This document shows, piece by piece, positions 1 to 5,713 of a DNA stretch of 6,837 nt. The translations under genes and the position numbers were made by a program. This DNA is from Hyphomicrobiales bacterium (GTDB taxonomy: Bacteria > Pseudomonadota > Alphaproteobacteria > Rhizobiales > Beijerinckiaceae), in the NCBI GenBank assembly GCA_003567055.1, contig PXAW01000592.1, positions 1 to 6,837 of the forward strand. Direction: 5' to 3'. The first letter of the stretch is position 1. Each line of letters starts with the position of its first letter. The notes under the pieces were generated by a model. That model was not told the origin of the DNA. It saw only the letters and a program-made list of their open reading frames with translations, and made no database searches.

Positions 1-179
1 TCCCTTTATGTTCTACAAATGGTCTCTATTTGATTCCATCTCTGCCCGGACGAGTCAAGCATCCTGCCAGCGCCCGATCCCGCCCGCGACGAAATTTCCC
101 GATCCGCTTCACGCGCCGCTATCGCCGCCGCGCGGTGATGCTCTACTCTCCCCCGGACACATCACCGACGAGACGCTGC
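1..179. other. Upstream region of the solute-binding gene, no convincing gene
   Basis: The first 45 bases or so are clearly richer in A and T than the rest of the window, which would suit a promoter or the edge of an intergenic region. I could not find a -35/-10 pair good enough to call. The frame of the downstream gene stays open back to position 30, but that extension is mainly Arg, Pro and Ser with no hydrophobic core, so it looks like non-coding GC-rich DNA rather than an N-terminal part of the protein. The upstream neighbour is outside the window. Confidence 0.5.
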
Positions 180-1661
180 ATGTTCGAACAGACGCGACCC
201 TTCACCCTGATGCAGGCACGCCTTCCCCTGCGTGATCCGCATGATTGCACCGACGGGGCGGATGAGCTCGCGCTCTACCGGGCGCTCTACGAGACCCTCG
301 TCGGCTATGGGCCGCGCGGCTTTCGCCCCCGCCTGGCGCGCGCCTGGCAGGTCTCGTCCGATGCCCGGATCTGGCGCTTTCGCCTGCGCCCGGGCACGCT
401 CTTCCATGACGGGACGCCCTGCGATGCGCAGGCGGTGAAGACCTCGCTCATGCGCATGGCGCGCCCCGACAAGGGTTATGCGCTGGGCTCGCCGGCGGTC
501 TGGCGGGCCTATCTCGGCGATGCGGATATCCGTGTCGAGGATGCCGACAGCCTCACCATCCGGCTCGGCGCGCCGATGGCGGATCTGCTCGACATTCTCG
601 CCCAGGCCTTCATCCTCTCCCCCGCCGGGCTCGACGCCCTCGAGGCCGGCACGATCGCCGCCGCGCCGGGCAGCGGGCCGTTTCGTCTGGAGGAATATGG
701 CGAGGGGCATCTGCTGCTCACCCGCTTCGCGGAATATCGCGGGCGCCGGCCCACCAATGACGCGATCCGCGTCCTGGCCGAGCCGGACCGCGCGCGCCGC
801 CTCGACGCCCTCGTCGCGGGGCAGGCGCAGGCCGCAGCCGATCTCGATCCGCAGGCGAGCATGGCGCTCGCGCAGCACGGGGCGACGCGGGTGGAGAGCC
901 TCACCCCGGTGGCGATCATATTCATGATGAATGCCGCGCGCGGCCCGCTCGGCGATCCGACCCTGCGCCGCGCGCTCTCCCTCGCGATCGATCGCGGCGC
1001 GCTCCTGCGCGGGGCGGCGGGCGGGGCCGGACGGGTTCTGCCCGGCATCATCAGCCCGCTGCATTTCGGCGCGCCCGCCATCGACGACGCGGATCATCCG
1101 CTCCAAGATCCTCTGTACGATCCCGATCAGGCCCGCGCGCTGCTGGCGCAGGCCGGTCACGGCGACGGGCTCGCCCTCACCCTCGATACGCCGACGCACC
1201 TGCCCGATGAGGCGCAGGCGCTTTCCGAAGGTCTGCGCGCGCAGCTCTCGGCCTTCGGCATCAGCATCGATATCCGCAGCCATGGCGAGCGCGAAGCCTA
1301 TGCGCATCAGGTGCGTCGCAAGGAGATCGGTGATCTGTGCGTGTTCGATTCGAGCCCGCTCTCGACCTTTCGCGTGCTGGTCGAGAAGCTCGATCAACGC
1401 GTGCGCGGCGCCTGGTGGCAGGGCTATGCCTCAACAGCGGTCGAGGCGGCGATCGATGCCGGGCGCGCGGAGCCGGACGAGACGCGCCGCGCGGCGCATT
1501 ACGCGCGCGCCTATCGCCTGATGCAGGCGGATCCGCCCTGGTTGAGCCTCTACAATCCGACCCGTATCACCGGGCTCGCCGGCCGGCACCCGGCTTATCG
1601 CCTGCCCCGCGACGCGGTGATCGACCATGCCGCCCTGCCGGCGCTGCCGGCCGATGCGTGA
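180..1661 (+). CDS. Family 5 extracellular solute-binding protein (peptide/nickel ABC transporter type), no signal peptide
   Basis: This 493-residue protein has the SBP_bac_5 (DppA/OppA) fold signature throughout. In order: the DPHDCTD motif that opens the mature fold (residues 19-25); YETLVGY followed by RPRLARAW (37-56); the W-FRLRPGTLFHDGTP block (65-80), typical of the family; GSGPFRLEEY (164-173); the N-x8-DPTLRRALSLAIDR block (251-272); YDPDQARALLAQAG (313-326); and a C-terminal YRLMQADPPWLSLYNP segment (445-460). Members usually bind peptides, nickel or similar ligands in the periplasm and deliver them to an ABC importer. The ligand cannot be predicted here, and no permease or ATPase gene is in the window. 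The ATG at 180 was chosen because family similarity begins just after it. Upstream ATGs at 138 and 30 would add only basic, low-complexity sequence. The Shine-Dalgarno sequence is weak for all candidates. No candidate start gives a Sec, lipoprotein or Tat leader, so the protein may stay in the cytoplasm. The family call is firm; start and role are less so. Confidence 0.85.
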   Translation: MFEQTRPFTLMQARLPLRDPHDCTDGADELALYRALYETLVGYGPRGFRPRLARAWQVSSDARIWRFRLRPGTLFHDGTPCDAQAVKTSLMRMARPDKGYALGSPAVWRAYLGDADIRVEDADSLTIRLGAPMADLLDILAQAFILSPAGLDALEAGTIAAAPGSGPFRLEEYGEGHLLLTRFAEYRGRRPTNDAIRVLAEPDRARRLDALVAGQAQAAADLDPQASMALAQHGATRVESLTPVAIIFMMNAARGPLGDPTLRRALSLAIDRGALLRGAAGGAGRVLPGIISPLHFGAPAIDDADHPLQDPLYDPDQARALLAQAGHGDGLALTLDTPTHLPDEAQALSEGLRAQLSAFGISIDIRSHGEREAYAHQVRRKEIGDLCVFDSSPLSTFRVLVEKLDQRVRGAWWQGYASTAVEAAIDAGRAEPDETRRAAHYARAYRLMQADPPWLSLYNPTRITGLAGRHPAYRLPRDAVIDHAALPALPADA

Positions 1662-1670
1662 CATGCAGGA

Positions 1671-1937
1671 TCAGAACCCCGTTTCGATATAGCTGTAGAC
1701 GCGCTCGGTGAAGCCGTAGATCTGGGCGCCCATGAAGGGGGCCGTGATCAGGATCATCAGGAGGATGGCGACGATCTTCGGGATGAAGGTCAGCGTCATC
1801 TCCTGCACCTGCGTCAGCGCCTGCATCAGGGCGATGGCGACGCCCACGAGCATGGCGACGGCGACGATCGGGCCCGATCCGGAGATCACCACCCAGATCG
1901 CGTCGCGGATCATGTCGAGGGCGTCGACCGCATTCAT
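1671..1937 (-). CDS. fliQ: Flagellar export gate protein FliQ
   Basis: FliQ is a small inner-membrane subunit of the FliPQR export gate of the flagellar type III secretion system. The 88-residue length is normal for the family. Two hydrophobic helices are visible, roughly residues 13-41 and 52-73, and the loop between them carries the highly conserved ALTQVQEMTLTFIPK stretch (40-54). The start overlaps the flgD stop as ATGA, so it is the last gene of the operon seen here and is probably translationally coupled to flgD; no strong Shine-Dalgarno sequence stands ahead of it. In Rhizobium and Sinorhizobium flhA and fliR follow fliQ. Here the next gene is an unrelated one on the opposite strand, 9 bases beyond the stop, so those partners must be encoded elsewhere. 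Confidence 0.96.
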   Translation of the reverse strand: MNAVDALDMIRDAIWVVISGSGPIVAVAMLVGVAIALMQALTQVQEMTLTFIPKIVAILLMILITAPFMGAQIYGFTERVYSYIETGF

Positions 1938-2356
1938 GAGGACGCGCCGGTAATGGTCACGCCCGGCCCGACCAGCAGGCTCTGCCCGTTGGTGAGCGTG
2001 GCCTGGGGCCCCTGGCTGGTGAGGCGCACCGATTCGATCTCGCCGGAGACGGATCCGTCCCCGGAGGTGACGTGGCGCCCGATCAGGCCGCCCGATTGCG
2101 AGAGCGAGAGCCCCGCGAGCAGATCGTCGAGCTTGCGGTTGGTCTGGATCGCCTGCTCGACCACCGAGAAGGAGGCGAATTGCGAGACGTATTCGGAGGC
2201 ATCCGTGGGATCGAGCGGATCCTGATGCTTCATCTCGGCGATCAGCAGCCGCAGGAAGGCATCGTAATCCATGGTCGTGCGTTCTTGCGCCTTGCTCACG
2301 GCATTCTGCTGGGTCTCGGGACCGGCAGGCGTGGCCTGTGTCGGATTGACGAGCAT
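1934..2356 (-). CDS. flgD: Flagellar hook cap/assembly protein FlgD, short rhizobial form
   Basis: FlgD forms the temporary cap under which FlgE hook subunits assemble. The 140-residue protein has the typical N-terminal FlgD domain: a flexible Gln/Thr/Pro-rich leader, then DYDAFLRLLIAEMKHQDP and PTDASEYVSQFASFSVVEQ (about residues 30-67). A short beta-rich tail follows, from GLIGR at 90-94 to the end. The enterobacterial protein has about 230 residues, so most of the C-terminal Ig/Tudor-like part is missing. I believe rhizobial FlgD proteins are generally short, so this is probably lineage-typical rather than a truncation. The start at 2356 has a strong AGGAG nine bases upstream. A longer frame reaching back to 2434 would run into flbT and lacks family similarity. 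The end overlaps fliQ by ATGA. Confidence 0.93.
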   Translation of the reverse strand: MLVNPTQATPAGPETQQNAVSKAQERTTMDYDAFLRLLIAEMKHQDPLDPTDASEYVSQFASFSVVEQAIQTNRKLDDLLAGLSLSQSGGLIGRHVTSGDGSVSGEIESVRLTSQGPQATLTNGQSLLVGPGVTITGASS

Positions 2357-2365
2357 CGTCGGTAA

Positions 2366-2370
2366 CTCCT
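2366..2370 (-). promoter_or_regulatory. Shine-Dalgarno sequence of flgD, overlapping the flbT stop codon
   Basis: AGGAG lies nine bases before the flgD ATG at 2356. Its first A is the last base of the flbT TGA stop, giving TGAGGAG. It settles the flgD start and places a terminating ribosome directly on the next initiation site. Confidence 0.8.
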
Positions 2371-2828
2371 CAGGCTGCGGCGAATGCACGGGCGCGCGCC
2401 CGGCTCTCGCCGATGATTTCGGCCTCACGGGCAAACAGCCCGCGCAGAATCTTCAGCCCGTCGAAGCAGCGCCCCTGATCGATCGCCTCACGCAGGTCCA
2501 GAAGCCCGTCGATGATCTCGCGGCTGGTGAAGGAGCGCAATGTGGGCGCGAACAGATCGTCGAACAGGCCCCGCGAGCGTGACGCCTGCAGCGGATCGAT
2601 CAGCATGGTCTGCACCACGAAATAGAGCTGGCGCAAAGGCGTCGTCGTCTCCTCGGGCTGGAGCACATGGTTCTCCATGAGAAAGGTGACGTCGTTGAGC
2701 AGTTCGATCCCGACCTTGCGGTCGACCCGCAAAACCGCGCCGTTGACGAAGAGGCGCTCCTGCGGCTTCAGCGCGAGGCGCATCGTGCCCGACTGGCCGG
2801 ATCGCCCGGTTTCTCCACGCGGATTCAT
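2370..2828 (-). CDS. flbT: Flagellin synthesis regulator FlbT
   Basis: FlbT is a small cytoplasmic post-transcriptional regulator. In Caulobacter it binds the 5' untranslated region of flagellin mRNA and represses its translation until the hook is complete; in other alphaproteobacteria it can act positively. The family core is clear: LFVNGAVLRVDRKV (residues 26-39), then TFLMENHVLQPEE (48-60) and TPLRQLYFVVQTMLIDP (63-79), and a C-terminal FDGLKILRGLF (122-132). The start chosen at 2828 shares ATGA with the flaF stop and has GAGGG six bases upstream, giving 152 residues. A second ATG at 2783 would give 137 residues beginning MRLALKPQERLFVNG, which matches where known FlbT proteins begin, but its Shine-Dalgarno sequence is poor. 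The 15 extra residues at the longer start are Gly/Ser/Arg-rich and not family-like. Function is secure; the start is open. Confidence 0.92.
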   Translation of the reverse strand: MNPRGETGRSGQSGTMRLALKPQERLFVNGAVLRVDRKVGIELLNDVTFLMENHVLQPEETTTPLRQLYFVVQTMLIDPLQASRSRGLFDDLFAPTLRSFTSREIIDGLLDLREAIDQGRCFDGLKILRGLFAREAEIIGESRARARAFAAA

Positions 2829-3172
2829 TTCAGGCCCTCGCTGATCATGGTGTTGATATCGATGAGATTCTGCAGATCGTCCGAGCGCTCCAGCCGGATC
2901 TGCTCGACCTCGCGCAAGACCCAGATCCCGATCGAGATCAGATCGGCGCGCAGAGCCTCGGGCAGGTCGTTTTCCGGCTGGGCGAGATCCTCGATCAGGA
3001 TGCTCCACAGGCTGCGCAGGTAATGCAGCGCCTCGACGGTCTCGCGCGAGCGGATGCCCGCGCTTTGCGCCTGTTCGAGCAGTTCGACGCCGCGCTTGAC
3101 CGCGCGCCGCTCCCGACCCCGCGCATCGGGAGCCGCATCATCGACGATTTCGGCGTAAGTGAACTGGTACAT
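2825..3172 (-). CDS. flaF: Flagellar biosynthesis regulator FlaF
   Basis: FlaF is a small alphaproteobacterial cytoplasmic protein needed for flagellin production and secretion, acting together with or opposite to FlbT. The 115-residue sequence opens with the family hallmark MYQFTYAEI. It also has the conserved central helical region, with LHYLRSLWSILIEDLA (49-64), ENDLP (67-71), and LRADLISIGIWVLREVE (74-90). The ATG at 3172 was chosen over an in-frame GTG two codons upstream: family members start with MYQ, and the GTG lies partly inside the GAGG ribosome-binding sequence. The gene begins 7 bases after the flgL stop, and its stop overlaps the flbT start as ATGA. No flagellin gene is in the window, which fits the rhizobial arrangement where flaF-flbT sit with hook genes. 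Confidence 0.94.
   Translation of the reverse strand: MYQFTYAEIVDDAAPDARGRERRAVKRGVELLEQAQSAGIRSRETVEALHYLRSLWSILIEDLAQPENDLPEALRADLISIGIWVLREVEQIRLERSDDLQNLIDINTMISEGLK
2835..2839 (-). promoter_or_regulatory. Shine-Dalgarno sequence of flbT, inside the flaF end
   Basis: GAGGG stands six bases before the ATG at 2828 and lies within the last codons of flaF. It favours the longer FlbT start over the ATG at 2783, which has only a weak GGG nearby. Confidence 0.55.
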
Positions 3173-3176
3173 CGGC

Positions 3177-3181
3177 ACCTC
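3177..3181 (-). promoter_or_regulatory. Shine-Dalgarno sequence of flaF, overlapping the flgL stop codon
   Basis: GAGGT lies four bases ahead of the flaF ATG at 3172. The GA is part of the flgL TGA stop. Its position excludes the in-frame GTG at 3178 as a start, since that codon is itself within the ribosome-binding sequence. Confidence 0.7.
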
Positions 3182-4232
3182 ACGTGAATTTCAGGAGCGA
3201 AAGCTGACGGATTCGCGCCGTCAGGCTGTAGGACATCTCGACCTGCGTCATCAGGCTGTTGACCTTCGTCGCGGTCTCAAAGGGATCGACATTCTCCAGA
3301 TCGACAATCTGCTGGTTGATGATGTCGCGCTGGATGGAGAGGCGCTCGTCGGCGGCGGCGACGCGGTTCTGCGAGACGCCGAGCCGCGCCTTGACCGAGG
3401 TCAGCCCCTGGATCGCCTCGCTGACCGTGGCGATCGCCTTGTCGATCACCGCCTGCGAGGCGCCGCGCCCGAGTTCGCCGAGGCCGAGATCGGAGATGGC
3501 GGTATAGGCCATCGCCAATTGCCGGAACGGTTTCTCGTTGGCATTGGCGGACGTCTCGATCAGCTCGTTCGTGGCGATGCGGCTGCGCACATTGCGCGAG
3601 GAGGCATCCGACCAGGTGCCCTCCCATTGCGCGTCATCGAGGAAGAGATCCGAATAGGCGCCGTCGAGGAAGGCCTGCATCGTCGCCGGATCGATATTCG
3701 CGACGGCGGGATCATCCTGGGCGAAGCCGAATTCGGCGATGAAGGCCGCATCCAGCGCCGCTTTCGGCGCCGAGGGCGGGTCGGCCTCATAGCTCGCCAT
3801 CGGCTTGACGTCGGTATTGATGCCGGAGAAGAGGAACTGCCCGTTCAGATTGGCGTTCAGCGCGCCGGACAATTCCTTCAGATTGAGATCCGCCTGCGGC
3901 CGGATGGCGGAGCCCGCGATTGCGCCGTCGCGCATGGCGACGAGCGTGCTCATGAAATCCTCCGCCGTGCTCAGCAATCCCTTGAGCGCCGCCTGCGAGG
4001 TGTCGAGCCGCGATCGCACCAGCCCGTTGGTGTCGCGGATCGTCTGTAATTGCGACAATTCATGCCGCAACTGCACCGCATGGCCGGTGCGGCTGCCCAG
4101 CCCCAGGCCGATATCGGCCAGCCGCCCGGAGGAGAGCTCCTTGGAGGCCTTGGCCAGTTCGCCCTGCATCCGGATCATCGACATGCGCGTCGAATCCGCG
4201 ATGGCCTGTGTGGATACGAAACTCGTCTTCAT
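3180..4232 (-). CDS. flgL: Hook-filament junction protein FlgL (HAP3)
   Basis: FlgL forms the second ring of the hook-filament junction and is the adaptor onto which flagellin polymerises. The 350-residue protein is flagellin-like at both ends: an N-terminal helical region (about 1-100) with a KASKELSSGRLADIGLGLGS segment (28-47), and a C-terminal helical region (about 265-350) with LTSVKARLGVSQNRV (277-291) and VEMSYSLTARIRQLSLL (331-347). Between them is GQFLFSGINTD (131-141), equivalent to the LFSG motif of flagellins and FlgL. The middle part (about 145-230) is the variable outer domain, acidic and rich in Ala and Asp, and somewhat larger than in the 317-residue enterobacterial protein. 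Position directly after flgK separates it from true flagellins. GGGGA seven bases before the ATG supports the start; it lies 15 bases beyond the flgK stop. Confidence 0.94.
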   Translation of the reverse strand: MKTSFVSTQAIADSTRMSMIRMQGELAKASKELSSGRLADIGLGLGSRTGHAVQLRHELSQLQTIRDTNGLVRSRLDTSQAALKGLLSTAEDFMSTLVAMRDGAIAGSAIRPQADLNLKELSGALNANLNGQFLFSGINTDVKPMASYEADPPSAPKAALDAAFIAEFGFAQDDPAVANIDPATMQAFLDGAYSDLFLDDAQWEGTWSDASSRNVRSRIATNELIETSANANEKPFRQLAMAYTAISDLGLGELGRGASQAVIDKAIATVSEAIQGLTSVKARLGVSQNRVAAADERLSIQRDIINQQIVDLENVDPFETATKVNSLMTQVEMSYSLTARIRQLSLLKFT

Positions 4233-4247
4233 CGGTTCATCCCCGGA

Positions 4248-5657
4248 TCAGCGCGTCACTGCGAGCAGTGACTGCAGCATGGTGTCGACGGTCCTGATGA
4301 TGCGCGCGGATGCGCCGTAGGAGCGCTCCAGCTCCATCATCAGGGCCAGTTCCTCGTCCAGATTGACGCCGGTGACGTTGGACAGGGATTCGCGTGTGCG
4401 CTCGAGCATGGTGTCGCGAAACGACGCCTCCTGCGATGCCTGCTGGCGCCCGGCTTCGAGCCAGCTCACCGAGGAGGAGGCGAAGCGCGCCAGGGTGGTA
4501 TTCGGATTGATTCCGGTCGCCGGATCGAAAGCCTGCGGCGCGTTCAAAGCCTCCAGCATGGCGTAGATCCGGTCGGAGAAGGCGGCGTCTCCGGCAGGGT
4601 TGAAATTGAGCGTGACACCGTCGCGCAGGCGCGCGAGATCGCCGCCGAGCGCGGGATCGACATCGGGATTGACGCCGATATTCGCCGCAATACCGGGACC
4701 GGCTCCGAGGACGAAGATGCCCGGCGCGTCGCCCGGATCGGGTTCGCCGAAGGCATGGACCAGCCCGCGTGCGATTTCGTCGAGCTGGAGCTGGTATTGC
4801 GGGGCGACATCGTCGCGCAGCTTGGCATGCCCGTAGAGCGCGCCGCTCTTGATCCCCATGCTCGCGCCCGCCCCGGTCAGCGGCACGCCGTCGGCGAAGA
4901 CGGCGGCGCCGGTGGTGCCGGCATCATAGGCGAAGGTGCGGTTGAAGCTGATCGTGCGCGCCGATTTCTCGAACAGCGTGACCCCGCTATCGGTGTAGAT
5001 CACCATGTCGTTGCCGGCGCGGGTGACGGTGGAGATTCCCACCTCCTGCGACAGTTCGCCCAGGATCCGGTCGCGCGTATCGAGCTCGTCGCTGACATCT
5101 GTGCCCGATTGCGTGCCCACGACGATGGCGCGGTTGGCGCTCTCGAAGCGGGTGAGCAGATCATTGATGCGATCGACCGAATCGGCCATGGCCGCATCCG
5201 CCTCGGCCCGGGCGCGCTGCGTCGTCTGCGCCGCATCGTTGAGCGTGCGTGTGAGATCATAGGCCGCCGACAGCGTCGCGGCACCGAGCACCGGATCGCC
5301 GGGCGATTCCGCCTGCATCTGCATCGCATCGGTGAGCTTGCCGAGCGAGGCGGAGACCGACTGGTTCAGCTGCGGATCATCGACCGTGCGCGCGAGCGTC
5401 TCGAAGCCCTTCAGCAGCGCCTGCTGCGCGGAAGCGCCGGAGGTTGCCTCCAGCATGCGCGCATGCAGGGCGGTGTCGGCGGTGCGACCGACCGAGACGA
5501 CCTTGACACCGCCGAACCCCATCGAGGAGGTCAGTCCCATCTTGCGGGAATAGCCGGGATCGGCTGCGCCCGAGATGTTGCGCGATATGATCGATGTCTG
5601 CGTCGAGGTGGCAGAGAGTGCAGATTGCGCGGAGGAAAGGGCGACGGAGAGGTTCAT
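4248..5657 (-). CDS. flgK: Hook-filament junction protein FlgK (HAP1)
   Basis: FlgK forms the first junction ring on the hook tip. The N-terminus carries the rod/hook-type D0 helix followed by SRNISGAADPGYSRK (25-39), matching the family's NIANxxTPGYSRQ motif. The C-terminus has the FlgK ending VTGVNLDEELALMMELERSY followed by GASARIIRTVDTMLQSLL (428-465). The middle contains a long helical region (about 80-180) and a variable beta-rich part. At 469 residues it is shorter than the 547-residue Salmonella protein, mainly in the variable outer part. GGGAA nine bases upstream supports the ATG at 5657. The gene is 52 bases from the flgE stop, the longest spacing between the operon's genes here, and that gap is filled by a 19-codon open frame whose stop overlaps this ATG. 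Confidence 0.95.
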   Translation of the reverse strand: MNLSVALSSAQSALSATSTQTSIISRNISGAADPGYSRKMGLTSSMGFGGVKVVSVGRTADTALHARMLEATSGASAQQALLKGFETLARTVDDPQLNQSVSASLGKLTDAMQMQAESPGDPVLGAATLSAAYDLTRTLNDAAQTTQRARAEADAAMADSVDRINDLLTRFESANRAIVVGTQSGTDVSDELDTRDRILGELSQEVGISTVTRAGNDMVIYTDSGVTLFEKSARTISFNRTFAYDAGTTGAAVFADGVPLTGAGASMGIKSGALYGHAKLRDDVAPQYQLQLDEIARGLVHAFGEPDPGDAPGIFVLGAGPGIAANIGVNPDVDPALGGDLARLRDGVTLNFNPAGDAAFSDRIYAMLEALNAPQAFDPATGINPNTTLARFASSSVSWLEAGRQQASQEASFRDTMLERTRESLSNVTGVNLDEELALMMELERSYGASARIIRTVDTMLQSLLAVTR

Positions 5658-5713
5658 GGTGATGCGTTCCCGGAATCAGCGGCGGCGGCGGCGAAGGGCC
5701 TGATCGGAATCAT
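5654..5713 (-). CDS. Possible 19-codon bridging ORF between flgE and flgK
   Basis: This frame starts with an ATG that shares ATGA with the flgE stop and ends with a TGA that shares ATGA with the flgK start. It encodes MIPIRPFAAAAADSGNASP, including five Ala codons from a CGC-type triplet run. No strong Shine-Dalgarno sequence precedes it, so it would rely on re-initiation by ribosomes finishing flgE. The likely role, if any, is to carry ribosomes across the gap to flgK; the peptide itself has no recognisable motif. It could be a chance open frame in GC-rich DNA. Confidence 0.25.
   Translation of the reverse strand: MIPIRPFAAAAADSGNASP

Noticed and set aside
30..179. N-terminal extension of the solute-binding protein from the ATG at 30, possibly a Tat leader because of an Arg-rich stretch
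   Set aside because: The Arg cluster does not match the twin-arginine consensus and no hydrophobic segment follows it. The stretch has no family similarity.
162..1397. Long open frame (411 codons) on the minus strand opposite the solute-binding gene
   Set aside because: It is rich in Arg, Gly and Ala with no recognisable domain, and it lies fully opposite a gene with clear family motifs. Such antisense frames are common in GC-rich DNA.
1637..1651. Inverted repeat GCCGG-CGCTG-CCGGC near the end of the solute-binding gene, as a terminator
   Set aside because: The stem is only five base pairs, lies inside coding sequence and is not followed by a T-run on either strand.
3159..4049. Open frame of 296 codons on the plus strand opposite flgL
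   Set aside because: Low-complexity Arg/Gly/Asp/Leu sequence without motifs, antisense to a clear flgL.
3180..4232. flgL read as a flagellin gene, since FlaF and FlbT follow it
   Set aside because: Its place directly after flgK and the FlgL-like ends and length identify it as the junction protein rather than the filament subunit.
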